A DNA stretch of 64,000 bases from the NCBI GenBank assembly GCA_022865885.1, contig JALHSQ010000095.1:1-64000 (forward strand), written 5' to 3'. Source of the DNA: Candidatus Bathyarchaeota archaeon (GTDB lineage: Archaea > Thermoproteota > Bathyarchaeia > Bathyarchaeales > Bathycorpusculaceae). A program made the position numbers and the translations under genes. The first letter of the stretch is position 1, and every line of letters begins with the position of its first letter. Shown in pieces: positions 17,360 to 26,664 of the stretch. The notes under the pieces were generated by a model, which was not told the origin of the DNA, made no database searches, and saw nothing but the letters and a program-made list of their open reading frames with translations.

Positions 17360-18025
17360 ATGAAAGATCGAGCACATGAAATCTTGGACATACTCCAGTC
17401 ACGCTTTGCGTTGCCACGTTGGAATAGATCAACCAACGACCCATTCAGAACATTAATTGCAACAATAATATCACAGAACACCACGGACAAGAACACAGCA
17501 AGAGCATTCAAGGATCTTTCTCGCACATTCAGAATAACCCCAGAAATACTTGCCGGCGCTCAAACAAGCCAAATCGAGCGTTGCCTGAAGGTAGCTGGAC
17601 TATATCGAAATAAGGCTACCGCAATAAAACAGACTTCAAGAGCGATAATGGATCGATTCCACGGCGACTTGAAGAATATTCTGTCTCTTCCTTTTGAAGA
17701 ATCAAGAGAACTGCTTTTGCAACTTCCAGGAGTCGGACCTAAAACAGCAGATGTTGTGCTTCTTTTTTGTGCAGGAAAACCAACGATACCCGTTGACACA
17801 CACGTTGGTCGCGTTTCAAAACGATTAGGTTTGGCGAGTACTGACGGCACCTATGAAATGATTCGTGCTTCTCTCCAAAAACTCTATGATCCCGCAGACT
17901 ATGCGGCTGTCCACGTACTGTTGATTCACCATGGTAGGGAATACTGCAAAGCCAGAAATCCACTGTGTTGTCAATGTCCAATAGACAAGCTTTGTCCCTC
18001 AAAATCTATGTGGAATAAGGAATGA
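17360..18025 (+). CDS. nth: Endonuclease III (DNA glycosylase/AP lyase)
   Basis: A 221-residue HhH-GPD glycosylase that removes oxidised pyrimidines and cleaves at the abasic site. The helix-hairpin-helix LPGVGPKTADVV carries the catalytic lysine K128, and D146 follows in VDTHVGRVSKRLG. Cysteines 196, 203, 206 and 212 have the canonical C-x6-C-x2-C-x5-C spacing for the [4Fe-4S] cluster. Its TGA overlaps the ATG of the XPD helicase gene (four bases), forming a repair operon. Confidence 0.95.
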   Translation: MKDRAHEILDILQSRFALPRWNRSTNDPFRTLIATIISQNTTDKNTARAFKDLSRTFRITPEILAGAQTSQIERCLKVAGLYRNKATAIKQTSRAIMDRFHGDLKNILSLPFEESRELLLQLPGVGPKTADVVLLFCAGKPTIPVDTHVGRVSKRLGLASTDGTYEMIRASLQKLYDPADYAAVHVLLIHHGREYCKARNPLCCQCPIDKLCPSKSMWNKE

Positions 18026-19956
18026 CAAAGCTAGATGAAAGAGTTGCAGGATATTTCCCGTATAAAGATGTGAGACCTTATCAGGACGAATTCATCAAGA
18101 CCATTTTTGAATCACTTGAAGAAGGGCATTCAGTTCTTGTTGAAGGAAGCAACGGCCTAGGCAAAACCATAGCAGCATTATCCGCATGCCTTCCTAAGGC
18201 CATTGACGAAAAACTCAAGATACTATATGTAGCAAGAACTCACCGTCAACACGATCGAGTGATAGAAGAGTTGGGAGCAATCTCGAAGAAACAATGCGTT
18301 TCTGGTATTTCGGTTCGTGGAAGGCATGAGATGTGTCTCAACAGCCTTGTGACAAGACACGATTTGGATGCCCGGGCAGTGATGGAAGTCTGCGAAATGC
18401 TGAAAGCTCAAGATAGATGCCCTTATTTTCAGGATATTGACGATCGCGCAGGTGAATTTTCAGAGACGCGGCAACAAATCCTTCTTCATCCACACACTGC
18501 TCCAGAAATCCAAACAATCTGTAGAAAAAGAAATCTGTGTCCATACGAACTTGTGAAATCCTCACTGACAGACATCAACGTCGTTGCATTGAGTTACCTG
18601 TACGTATTCGACCCAGTCATTCGGAATCTTTTCCTCAAGACGTTGGAGACCCCACTGTCTAGGATTATCTTGATTATTGACGAAGCACACAACCTTCCGG
18701 AAACAGCTGTCGATATAGCAAGCAGTAGTTTGTCGTTATTTGCCGTAAGACAAGCAGAAAGTGAAGCAAAAAGACTTGGGCACGAAGATATAGACAATTT
18801 GGCCAAGATTATCAGAGGTGAACTCGAAGACATGGCGGAGAGGACAACCAAGGAAGCCCAGATTGCACCTGAGCATCTGATAGATCGCATTAAGGAAAAA
18901 ACCAATGGCAATGAACCTCGGGAAATGTTTGAACATGTACACGACACAGGGGTCCTAATTAGGCGAAATCTGCTTGCTGAAGGAAAATACCCACGCTCCT
19001 TTATCCATGGACTGGGCTATTTTCTACTCAAATGGGTGGAAACCGCCGACGACGAATCCTTCGTAAATGTCGTAAGCAAATACACGACAAGACAAGGCGC
19101 TTCCACAGCAAGATTGGAAATTGTGGCTCTAGACCCTTCAAGAATAACGGCACCCGTCTTCTCTCAATCCTATTCTAACATCGTAATGTCCGGTACTCTT
19201 CAACCATTGGAAGCTTACATGAGAATAGTCAAGCTTCCACAGGATACGATCAAGAAGGTTGTTCCTTCACCCTTCCCAAGAGAACATATCTTGCCACTGA
19301 TCTCTTGTGGTGTAACGACGGCCATGGAAAAAAGGACGCCAGAAATGTTTCGCAAGATCATAAAAAGAATAGAAGAAGTGGTCCAGCACACTCCCTCGAA
19401 CGTAGGTATCTTCGCTCCTTCATTCGAAGTGTTGGGACGACTGCTAACGGAAGGGTTGAAGAAAAACTGGAACAAGCCGCTTTTCTGCGAGCACAGAAGT
19501 ATGACTTCTAAGGAAAATGAAAGGCTGATTGTTGAGTTCAAAGCACATTCCAAGAGCGGAGGTGCGGTGTTACTTGGGGTTCAAGGCGGTCGTTCTTCCG
19601 AAGGTGTAGATTTCCCAGGTGACGAAATGAATTCTGTTGCGATCGTAGGCTTGCCCTATGCAGAGCCAACCACAAGAGTAAAAGCCCAAATCAACTACTT
19701 CGAGAAGTGGTTTCCCGGGTTTGGACGTGAATACGGTTATGTTCTTCCAGCCATGAAAAAGGCCTCTCAAGCGGCTGGAAGACCAATAAGAACTCTTGAG
19801 GATAGAGGAGCAATGATTTTCCTTGATTACCGCTTTGCCACTCCTTATAGCCAAAGCTTTCTTCCAATGTGGATCCGTGATAACCTAAAAGTTCTGCCCG
19901 ATGAGGAAGGAGCCATCACGCGGGAGCTTCGTGTTTTCTTCAAGAAAGCTTGTTGA
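18022..19956 (+). CDS. xpd: XPD/Rad3-family iron-sulfur DNA helicase
   Basis: A 644-residue superfamily 2 helicase. Motif I is GSNGLGKT at 42-49 and motif II is DEAH at 220-223. Cysteines at 105, 124, 133, 167 and 173 supply the ligands of the [4Fe-4S] domain between them. Late motifs include GRSSEGVDFPGDE and the QAAGRPIR arginine-finger region near residue 580. Archaeal XPD unwinds DNA 5' to 3' in repair. It is translationally coupled to nth and overlaps the converging Clp1-type gene by 17 bp. Confidence 0.92.
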   Translation: MTKLDERVAGYFPYKDVRPYQDEFIKTIFESLEEGHSVLVEGSNGLGKTIAALSACLPKAIDEKLKILYVARTHRQHDRVIEELGAISKKQCVSGISVRGRHEMCLNSLVTRHDLDARAVMEVCEMLKAQDRCPYFQDIDDRAGEFSETRQQILLHPHTAPEIQTICRKRNLCPYELVKSSLTDINVVALSYLYVFDPVIRNLFLKTLETPLSRIILIIDEAHNLPETAVDIASSSLSLFAVRQAESEAKRLGHEDIDNLAKIIRGELEDMAERTTKEAQIAPEHLIDRIKEKTNGNEPREMFEHVHDTGVLIRRNLLAEGKYPRSFIHGLGYFLLKWVETADDESFVNVVSKYTTRQGASTARLEIVALDPSRITAPVFSQSYSNIVMSGTLQPLEAYMRIVKLPQDTIKKVVPSPFPREHILPLISCGVTTAMEKRTPEMFRKIIKRIEEVVQHTPSNVGIFAPSFEVLGRLLTEGLKKNWNKPLFCEHRSMTSKENERLIVEFKAHSKSGGAVLLGVQGGRSSEGVDFPGDEMNSVAIVGLPYAEPTTRVKAQINYFEKWFPGFGREYGYVLPAMKKASQAAGRPIRTLEDRGAMIFLDYRFATPYSQSFLPMWIRDNLKVLPDEEGAITRELRVFFKKAC

Positions 19957-21256
19957 ATGCTGGAAACTCGGGCTGTCCTTCTTCGCCGAAGGCAGACATC
20001 TCTTTCATATTCTTATCGAGTCTAATCTTTCCTATCGCGGCTATTGCGATATTTTCCGAGACAGGGGTCAAGATTTTGATAGTTCTTCTTAAGTATTCAA
20101 TTTCCTGAAGCAAACCTATTCCGAGAAATTTTCTCTCCGTGTTGTATAAGGCCATAAGGGACCCCTCTTCTTCGCCTTTTCGTATTACGACGACTTTTTT
20201 CTTCGTGTTTTCCTCTAATCTCTTGAGGTTTTCCGTGCTAATCCAGCGTCTCTTGCCAATGATAATGGAAATCCTGTCACTTTGCTCAGTAAAGTGCAGT
20301 GGCTTCATCCCCAAAAGGCTGTAGATTCTACTGGCCTCTTTGGTGTTTGCACGCGCTTTGGTCAGGCCGAAAAGCTCGCTGTCCTCGATTTTCAGCCAAC
20401 CTAATGGGTAAGATTGCACTTTTGCATTTCTCAAGTACTTTATGTACCCTAACTCTCGCAAGTTCTTTCTTTTCTCTCGGCTTCTTTGGTTAATGAGTGG
20501 AGGAGAGACGACGAGCACTTTCCTGAATTTTCCAAGAGCATTTACTGCGGGCGCCAACTCCTCTCTTTGCTGAATAAAGAATATAACGTCCGGGTTGATT
20601 CTCTGAGCAAGCTGAATCTTGTACTTGACCGCTTCATCTCCTTCGATCCAGCCATCACTGTTTACAATGATGAGATCTGGGTTCTCTTTCATGATTTCCT
20701 CTTTTAAAGAGGTTAATCCAGCGATTGTCTTGTCGGCGGCGCCGTTTGGCGATGTGACTCCTATGAAAACGGCGTTCTTGGCTTGCAGGTTAAACAAGTC
20801 GGTGGTTGGTTTCGCAAGGAATGTGTAAGCTACGGTGCATGGGGGTCCTATGTCCGATTGACCTATGTCTCCATCCAACACTGCAACTTTCTTCTTCTGT
20901 TGCAGCAACTTGTTCACGAGGAACGTGCAAAGGCTTGTTTTTCCTGAATCGACAGTACCCACTACCATCGCTGTGATAGGCTTGTTCTGCAAAGTCGATA
21001 ATTCTTCGCTTGCTTCATTCCATGATGGTGGAATCGTGTTTCCTTCAACTTCTTCCACATTTGCCTTTTGCGCCAACGAAATGTCGAAAGTAGCTTTTTC
21101 CTCAACTGCAAAAGGCAGTCTCTTTCCTTCGCGTATTACAATTCTTTGTGTATTGTTCATTCTCAAACCGAATACTTCAACCTTGCCTGAAGTTGTCACT
21201 ACTGAGGCTGGGCCATCAACTAGCAGAGTTCTGTTTTTCTCAACTGTCCGATTCAT
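19940..21256 (-). CDS. Clp1-family polynucleotide 5'-hydroxyl kinase
   Basis: A 438-residue protein with Walker A GTVDSGKTS at about 100-108 and a following VAVLDGDIGQSD strand, both typical of archaeal and eukaryotic Clp1/Grc3-type RNA kinases. The family phosphorylates 5'-OH ends of RNA (and DNA) and acts in RNA processing. An N-terminal beta domain of about 90 residues and a C-terminal domain flank the ATPase core, as in Clp1. It begins inside the end of the RNase H-fold gene upstream (17-bp overlap), so they are coupled. Confidence 0.85.
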   Translation of the reverse strand: MNRTVEKNRTLLVDGPASVVTTSGKVEVFGLRMNNTQRIVIREGKRLPFAVEEKATFDISLAQKANVEEVEGNTIPPSWNEASEELSTLQNKPITAMVVGTVDSGKTSLCTFLVNKLLQQKKKVAVLDGDIGQSDIGPPCTVAYTFLAKPTTDLFNLQAKNAVFIGVTSPNGAADKTIAGLTSLKEEIMKENPDLIIVNSDGWIEGDEAVKYKIQLAQRINPDVIFFIQQREELAPAVNALGKFRKVLVVSPPLINQRSREKRKNLRELGYIKYLRNAKVQSYPLGWLKIEDSELFGLTKARANTKEASRIYSLLGMKPLHFTEQSDRISIIIGKRRWISTENLKRLEENTKKKVVVIRKGEEEGSLMALYNTERKFLGIGLLQEIEYLRRTIKILTPVSENIAIAAIGKIRLDKNMKEMSAFGEEGQPEFPAFNKLS

Positions 21257-21731
21257 GTACTCTTCTCCGTTGAAGTGATTGTCCTTTTCTTCCTGCGATT
21301 CTTATTGCTGAAGCCATGTCTCTTAGTCCTCTTTTATGTTTGGTTCCGACTAGATTGCGACTTGTTCCGGCTTCACTAACACATTCTAGCACTATATTTT
21401 GGGGTAATGCTTTGCTCAAAGCTAGTATGATCTGTTCTTTGATAGTAACCGCTCCATCGCCGATTTTTATCGAAACCGGGGCCATGGACGTGCTCTCATT
21501 GCTCTTGAGAATGTTCTCTATCTTCTTTAATGTTTCTGCCACGCTGAAGCATTTTTCTGTTTCAACAACCTTTCCATCTGCCAAGACTGCTAATCCAATG
21601 ACTTCGCCAGGGTCAATTCCTATTACGAGTCTTTCATAGTATTCTTTTCCATAGGCGATTTGCAGTACGTTGCCAATCACTGTTTCTAAACCCTCTATCT
21701 CTTTATACGGTATGATTCTCGCGTGTTTCAC
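21240..21731 (-). CDS. Small RNase H/RuvC-fold protein of unknown function
   Basis: A 163-residue protein whose central part begins with LVIGIDPGEVIGLAVL (residues 35-50), the first strand and turn of the RNase H-like fold with the metal-binding aspartate D40. Later acidic residues (IKIGDGAV near 110, ECVSEAG near 133) could complete the site. The basic tail (KHKRGLRDMASAIRIAGRKG) could bind nucleic acid. It is upstream of and overlapping the Clp1-type kinase, which hints at RNA or DNA end processing. No specific family is assigned; resolvase-like nuclease activity is only a suggestion. Confidence 0.6.
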   Translation of the reverse strand: MKHARIIPYKEIEGLETVIGNVLQIAYGKEYYERLVIGIDPGEVIGLAVLADGKVVETEKCFSVAETLKKIENILKSNESTSMAPVSIKIGDGAVTIKEQIILALSKALPQNIVLECVSEAGTSRNLVGTKHKRGLRDMASAIRIAGRKGQSLQRRRVHESDS

Positions 21732-21947
21732 TAGTGCTTTTCGGCATCAGTGGTTATCACTACTTTAATCTCCATTGGAACAGGTTGGTTTGGCATCAAA
21801 CTAAGAAATGGTATGTTTTTCTTTCGCAGTTCATTAACGATAAGGTAGATGCTCTCACTGATAGTGTTGCAACAGCAATGTTCGCTTCCATGATGTCTTC
21901 CTATTCATGTGAATATTCTAGGCCAAACGAATTATTAGTTTCGTGCC

Positions 21948-22667
21948 TTGTATTGGTTGACGTGCACTAGTTTGCTGCAAAGAATCCCAACAGATTGCAG
22001 GACAATCGACAATTTCCTAGGAGGAGGTCTTTTGTCTGGAAACATCAGTCTCATCTATGGAGAGGCAGAAACAGGGAAAACCACCCTAGCTTCGCAATGC
22101 GTCGTAAACTGTGCAAAACAAGGCAGCAAAATACTGTTCATAGACTGCGATGGTACATTCTCAGCGAAAAGACTATCTCAGATTGCCTCAGAGAGATTCG
22201 ACGAAATCGCTGAATCAGTGATCCTGATGAGACCTGAAAACTTCCAGCAGCAAGCCATGATAATAAACAAACTAGGCGACTATATTACTGGGAACTTCGG
22301 GCTTGTAGTCATCGACACTATCAATTCCCTCTATCGCGCACAGATAGCAGAATCGCCAAAAACGTTTTCACTCAACCGCGAATTAAACAAACAGCTTGCG
22401 ACTTTGGCACAGTTGGCTAGGACCAAGAAGATTGTAATCCTAGTATTGAGTCAGGTTCGAACTGCCTTTAGGGAGGAACATGCAAGCATAGAACCTGTTG
22501 CAACAAGAGTTCTGAAATTCTGGGGCGATACAATAATCAACCTCATGCCTACTGAGACCCCGCGTTTGATAAAGGCCATCTTAGAGAAAAACTCTCCACA
22601 AGTTCAACCCATAATATGCTATCTCAGCATAAGTGCATCAGGAATATGTGAGCGGTCACCCCGTTAG
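21948..22667 (+). CDS. radB: DNA repair and recombination protein RadB
   Basis: A 239-residue RecA-superfamily ATPase, shorter than RadA and lacking its N-terminal HhH domain. The opening RTIDNFLGGGLLSGNISLIYG and Walker A GEAETGKTT (38-46) are typical, with a Walker B strand LVVIDTINSLY. RadB assists RadA in homologous recombination. Starts in this region are weak; TTG 21972 would begin immediately before the conserved part and is as plausible as TTG 21948. CarS starts on the base after its stop codon. Confidence 0.88.
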   Translation: MYWLTCTSLLQRIPTDCRTIDNFLGGGLLSGNISLIYGEAETGKTTLASQCVVNCAKQGSKILFIDCDGTFSAKRLSQIASERFDEIAESVILMRPENFQQQAMIINKLGDYITGNFGLVVIDTINSLYRAQIAESPKTFSLNRELNKQLATLAQLARTKKIVILVLSQVRTAFREEHASIEPVATRVLKFWGDTIINLMPTETPRLIKAILEKNSPQVQPIICYLSISASGICERSPR

Positions 22668-23180
22668 GTGGTTTTCCATGTGGAATTAGCACAATTAGTG
22701 ATTGAAGCGATGAAATTCATATTTCCAGCTTATTGCGCAAACGCCATACCAGTGATTGCCGGGGGTGGAAGCCCTCTGGACCTAGGGAAGAACTTTGTAG
22801 ACGGTAGACCTATTTTTGGAAGGAACAAAACCTTTCGAGGTTTCTTTTTCGGTCTGACTGTTGGAACAGTGATCGGATTAGCGGAGAGTGCACTGTTTGG
22901 TTATCATCTTCTCTTCGGGCTGCTATTATCGTTAGGAGCGTTACTCGGAGATTTGGCTGGGGCTTTCTTGAAAAGGCGGCTCGATCTTGCTCCCGGCGAC
23001 ATGTTGCCCGTTGTTGACCAGGTAGATTTCGTAGTTGGCGCACTCTTGTTCTCGCTTCCAATTTCCTTAGTGTCTGTATCATATGGCGTTATCTTGACAG
23101 TGTTGATCCTAACTCCACCTGTGCACCTGCTAACGAATTTCGGAGCTTACAAACTGGGCCTGAAAAACAATCCTTGGTAG
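22668..23180 (+). CDS. carS: CDP-archaeol synthase
   Basis: A 170-residue integral membrane protein of the CarS (formerly DUF46) family. It transfers CMP from CTP to digeranylgeranylglyceryl phosphate, making CDP-archaeol for archaeal phospholipids. Visible hallmarks are AYCANAIPVIAGGGSPLDLG, FGRNKTFRGFFFG and GDMLPVVDQVDFV, with about four to five membrane segments. GTG at 22668 or 22680 is the start. It directly follows radB and converges on the OST3/6-like gene. Confidence 0.92.
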   Translation: MVFHVELAQLVIEAMKFIFPAYCANAIPVIAGGGSPLDLGKNFVDGRPIFGRNKTFRGFFFGLTVGTVIGLAESALFGYHLLFGLLLSLGALLGDLAGAFLKRRLDLAPGDMLPVVDQVDFVVGALLFSLPISLVSVSYGVILTVLILTPPVHLLTNFGAYKLGLKNNPW

Positions 23181-23187
23181 GATTTTA

Positions 23188-23604
23188 CTACCCCACTTTA
23201 AGCCGTATTGTTGCTTCCAGATATATGTACGCCAAGAACAGCAGAACTACTCCTACGAGGAACATCATGTAGGCTTGCCTCGGTTTGTAGGCGTATTTCG
23301 TGCTTTGATACATTATTACCAGCCCAGCAATTCCGACTGAGTAAAGAATCATGGCAACAAGACTGTCTGCAATGAATTGCTCCGAGAGTTGCGGGTATAT
23401 CAAGATGAATTGACTATTAAAGTAGACCGATGGATAGGGTTTCATTATTATGTCATATAATCCTCCGCCAAAGAGGAACACCGCGATAGCCATGGCGACT
23501 GTGGAAAGAATGAGTGTTGAAGGTTTTGCCGTCGAGATTCTCCGATAGAACCTGTTCACCGAGAATGATACTGATGACATCCCTTTTTTAACTTTCCGTG
23601 ACAT
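23188..23604 (-). CDS. OST3/OST6-like four-helix membrane protein
   Basis: About 138 residues from ATG at 23604; a start at 23580 preceded by AAAGGG is an alternative, and the frame is open to 23658. Hydrophobic segments are seen at ILSTVAMAIAVFLFGG, an amphipathic FILIYPQL stretch, SLVAMILYSVGIAGLVIMY and MMFLVGVVLLFLAYIY. The order and details (GGGLYDIIM, a short loop, then QFIADSLVA) resemble the C-terminal membrane part of eukaryotic OST3/OST6/TUSC3 (SGQMWNHIR, then QFVAETHIVAG). The thioredoxin domain is absent. If correct it would be an accessory subunit of the AglB oligosaccharyltransferase encoded at 27945. It is third in the topoisomerase operon. Confidence 0.5.
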   Translation of the reverse strand: MSRKVKKGMSSVSFSVNRFYRRISTAKPSTLILSTVAMAIAVFLFGGGLYDIIMKPYPSVYFNSQFILIYPQLSEQFIADSLVAMILYSVGIAGLVIMYQSTKYAYKPRQAYMMFLVGVVLLFLAYIYLEATIRLKVG

Positions 23605-23821
23605 TTTCGTCACTCCACCTTCTGATCTGGTGCTGAGCCACTTCTCTAGCCCATTCACCTGTTAATGGATTCTCTGCAATCTCACTTAAATAGTCTTTCC
23701 AAGACATCTCCAGAGCCTTTTTCCACTGATGATATTTCTCTTTCAGGTTTTTGAAAGCTTTGGCATGAAATTCGCAGTAATCGCCTTCACTTGTTTCTCT
23801 ACCGCATATCCTGCACTTCAT
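23588..23821 (-). CDS. Small zinc-knuckle protein
   Basis: A 77-residue protein with an N-terminal CRICGRETSEGDYCEFHAK module (C3, C6, C15, H18 in order) able to bind one zinc, then a basic, helical, tryptophan-rich region (KYHQWKKALEMSWKDYL). It overlaps the end of the topoisomerase gene by 23 bp and the start of the OST3/6-like gene, so all three are co-translated. Function unknown; nucleic-acid binding is plausible. Confidence 0.75.
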   Translation of the reverse strand: MKCRICGRETSEGDYCEFHAKAFKNLKEKYHQWKKALEMSWKDYLSEIAENPLTGEWAREVAQHQIRRWSDENVTES

Positions 23822-25898
23822 CTTTCTTCACTTCCTTTTTGAGAGGGCACTCCGGATTGAGACATAAGACCCATGAGCGTTTCCATTTCGTAGTGACTTG
23901 AATCTTGGGCCATCCACATTCTCGGCACACCTTGCCAAGCGATCTTATGCTGCCTTTTTGAGGAAGCGGGGCTGACGTATTGCATGTTCCTTTGAAATAA
24001 CTCGTGCAGCCGACGAAACGTTTGCCAGTTTTCCTTGAACATAAAACTACGAGCTTCCCTGTTTGGCATCTTGGGCAATGACCAATAGTATTCTCTTCAG
24101 TTCTCGATTTCTGCAGGGCTTCATTCAGCCGCCCGCCGATCTCTTCTTCTCGTTCCTTGAGTCTCTCCATTATTGGTTTGAGTGCTTCAACGATATCTCC
24201 TAAGATCCTTTCTCTTTTCTCCTGCCCTTCTTGCACTTGGCTCATTTTCTCCTCGAGACTTCTTGTGAACTCACTGGAAATGATTGTTGGGCAGTGTTTT
24301 TCCAGAATCCCAAGTACTTCGAAACCCAGATCTGTCATTGTCATCGTGTCATTCTTGACGTATTTTCTATCATGAAGAACTTGTATTATGTCGCCTCTGG
24401 TTGCCTTTGTTCCGATCTCTTCTCTCTCCATTTTCTTGAGAAGACTGCGGGGATTATATCTTGCGGGGGGTTCTGTGAATTTTCTGCTTAGGACTACTTT
24501 CTTGACAGCGATGTTCTGGTTTTCTTCCATTTGTGGTAGGGGAGCTTCTTCTCTTCTTGCATAAGGCGAGTAAAAATGCCGCCACCCTACTTCTGTCGTT
24601 CTTTGTCCAATAAGGCGGAAGAGATGTCCGTTTATGTCTACAGAGACGGTTGTGATTTGTTTAAGTTCTGGTTCCCCGAAGACTGCTATGAATCTTCTAA
24701 CAATAAGGTCAAAAACGTTTCTTTCCGGGCTTTCAAGTGTTCTTGCTGGTAATTTTCCAGTTGGGCAGATGGCAGGATGCGCTGGATCTTCTTTTCTTCC
24801 TTCATAAGGTTTCAGGCGTGGCTTCGTCAGAAGCTCTGCCGTAAATCTTCGATATTCTGTTTTCTCATTCAAGCCTTTCATTATTGCTTCATAATCTATT
24901 GCAGGTGGAAGTCTTTGGCTACTTGTTCTGGGATAGCTTATCAAGCCATCCAAATACAAGCACTGGGCGATTTTTGCTGTATATTTTGGCGTATATCTAA
25001 ACAGGGTGTAGGCTTCAATCTGCAACAAGCCCAAGTCAAATGGCACTGGAGGCGATTCCTGAAAGCTCTTGATTTCGATTTTTCTGACTTGTCCACTATT
25101 TCTCATGCATTCACTCAAAATGGTTTCTGCATCGCTTTTTTTCTCTATCTTTTCTCTTTCAAACCATGCTTCGAAGTTTCGCCCATCGACCTCAATTCTA
25201 GCCTTTATCTCCCAATAAGGCACTGGTACGAAACTCCTGATGGTTCTTTCTCTGGCCACGATAAATCTCAACGTAGGGCCTTGAACTCTACCAGTACTTA
25301 CAACGGAATATCTTCCGCTGGATTTTTTCGCTGCTGCTGTCAGAGCCCGAGAAAGATTTATGCCATAGAGCCAATCTGCTTCGTGTCTCGTAAGACCAGC
25401 CTCCACGAGCGAAAAATCCAAGTGCGGAAGCGGTTTTTCGTAGGCTTTTTTCAGCTCCTCCTTTGTCAGAGTCGAGTATTTCATGCGTTTTGAAACTGTT
25501 TCCTTGCCACCGCACGCGTACTTGAGTATGTTGTAGCCGATTATGCTTCCTTCAATATCATAGTCACATGCATCAATGTAGACATCAGCATCTTTAGCTA
25601 ATTCTGAGATAGCTTCTATCCACTTCTGTACTCGCCATGCACGCTTTTCAGATACATATCTGGGTCGCCATTTGAAACTGAAGACTGGATAATCTCTTTT
25701 TCCAGTTCTTCCGTCTGTCACTGTGTACAGGTGCCCCAAAGCAGAAACAATCAGTATTTCTTTTTCGCGCCCAACCACATAATACGGCATTCCATTCTTA
25801 ATCATCTTCCTAGGTTGTTCTTGTGACTCAGTCAGTGCCGAGGCTATTCTAAAAGCTGCATCTGGCTTCTCTGTGATTACTATTGTGTATTTCTTCAT
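23799..25898 (-). CDS. topA: DNA topoisomerase I (type IA)
   Basis: A 699-residue protein from ATG at 25898 (MKKYTIVITEKPDAA); the open frame continues eleven codons upstream, but this start directly precedes the Toprim domain. Domains in order: Toprim with ITEKPDA, the type IA core with the active-site tyrosine in LISYPRTSS, and a C-terminal set of zinc-ribbon modules (CPRCQTGKLVVLC; CRECGWPKIQ; CLNPECPL). It relaxes negative supercoils through a 5'-phosphotyrosine link. There is no helicase part, so it is not reverse gyrase. First gene of a three-gene leftward operon. Confidence 0.94.
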   Translation of the reverse strand: MKKYTIVITEKPDAAFRIASALTESQEQPRKMIKNGMPYYVVGREKEILIVSALGHLYTVTDGRTGKRDYPVFSFKWRPRYVSEKRAWRVQKWIEAISELAKDADVYIDACDYDIEGSIIGYNILKYACGGKETVSKRMKYSTLTKEELKKAYEKPLPHLDFSLVEAGLTRHEADWLYGINLSRALTAAAKKSSGRYSVVSTGRVQGPTLRFIVARERTIRSFVPVPYWEIKARIEVDGRNFEAWFEREKIEKKSDAETILSECMRNSGQVRKIEIKSFQESPPVPFDLGLLQIEAYTLFRYTPKYTAKIAQCLYLDGLISYPRTSSQRLPPAIDYEAIMKGLNEKTEYRRFTAELLTKPRLKPYEGRKEDPAHPAICPTGKLPARTLESPERNVFDLIVRRFIAVFGEPELKQITTVSVDINGHLFRLIGQRTTEVGWRHFYSPYARREEAPLPQMEENQNIAVKKVVLSRKFTEPPARYNPRSLLKKMEREEIGTKATRGDIIQVLHDRKYVKNDTMTMTDLGFEVLGILEKHCPTIISSEFTRSLEEKMSQVQEGQEKRERILGDIVEALKPIMERLKEREEEIGGRLNEALQKSRTEENTIGHCPRCQTGKLVVLCSRKTGKRFVGCTSYFKGTCNTSAPLPQKGSIRSLGKVCRECGWPKIQVTTKWKRSWVLCLNPECPLKKEVKKDEVQDMR

Positions 25899-26480
25899 TC
25901 TTGCCAAAGACCAGCTGACATTAGATAGCACTGTTCTTAGAATTCTTACAGACTTAAAATCTCTGCCATGCAGGTTTCCTTGTTAATCAACTCTCTCTAC
26001 ATCAGGAAGTATGTCTACGTGCTACTTCAGGAGCCACCTTAAGGTGTTATGATGTTCCAAGCATTGAGACCTTTGTGACTAGCAATGTATCTTCTTCCTT
26101 CATTAACATAGATCACGTCTGGCAGACACAGATCAGTCAATCGCTTCAAATAGAGTTTCGATCTCTGTCAGCTCTTGATGCTTCAGAGACTCTGACTTGG
26201 AATCTACTATTCTTGATTGCACTAGGAATAAATGCCCTCAAGACTACTTGCTTTGTTCTTTCTCGTAAATACGGGCACAGGTTCTATGATAACCCGGAAA
26301 TTTGCTCGGGAAATCAACTGCCAACGATGCCGAAAAAGAAACTCGCAAAGAACGCTTGTTTGAGGCGAGACCCAAAAAACTAGAAAAAGGCATGTAGCGA
26401 GAGCTATCTCTGAATCAATTCCTAGCAATTGATAAATATGTCAGTATTGCTCCTTCATGTTGTTAACGGTGTGTACAATT
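25899..26480. other. Intergenic region between topA and the zinc-finger gene
   Basis: About 580 bp separating divergent genes. Open frames here (for example 26075-26383) have no recognisable features. A plus-strand stretch near 26290-26345 reads FAREINCQRCRKRNS, which has a CxxC, but a stop follows soon after and it is probably chance or decay. A TATA-like gataaatatg at about 26431-26440 lies about 45 bp before the zinc-finger gene. Confidence 0.45.
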
Positions 26481-26648
26481 ATGCCCCAGCACGTTGTCTG
26501 TCAAGGATGCGGTCATATATTATACGATGGAGCCGAACTGAAACCTCCAGACGAGATAATAAACGAGCATGGCGGCAAATGTCCAAAATGCGACAGAAAG
26601 CTCTTGTTGATACCCACAGACGTTGACGTAAGACCAGCAAGCAAGTAG
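26481..26648 (+). CDS. Small zinc-ribbon protein
   Basis: A 55-residue protein from ATG at 26481 (MPQHVVCQGCGHILYDG). Two CxxC pairs (CQGC and CPKC), separated by about 30 residues with the PPDEIINEHGGK connector, form a rubredoxin-like zinc ribbon. It precedes gcvT by 16 bp and is probably co-transcribed. Such proteins are common in archaea and mostly uncharacterised. Confidence 0.8.
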   Translation: MPQHVVCQGCGHILYDGAELKPPDEIINEHGGKCPKCDRKLLLIPTDVDVRPASK

Positions 26649-26664
26649 CGAAGAGGAACGGCGC

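Noticed and set aside
24777-25493. 238-codon plus-strand frame
   Set aside because: Fully antisense to the topoisomerase I gene and without family features; a shadow of the real frame.
26075-26383. 102-codon plus-strand frame between topA and the zinc-ribbon gene
   Set aside because: No recognisable domain or composition bias, no ribosome site; treated as intergenic.
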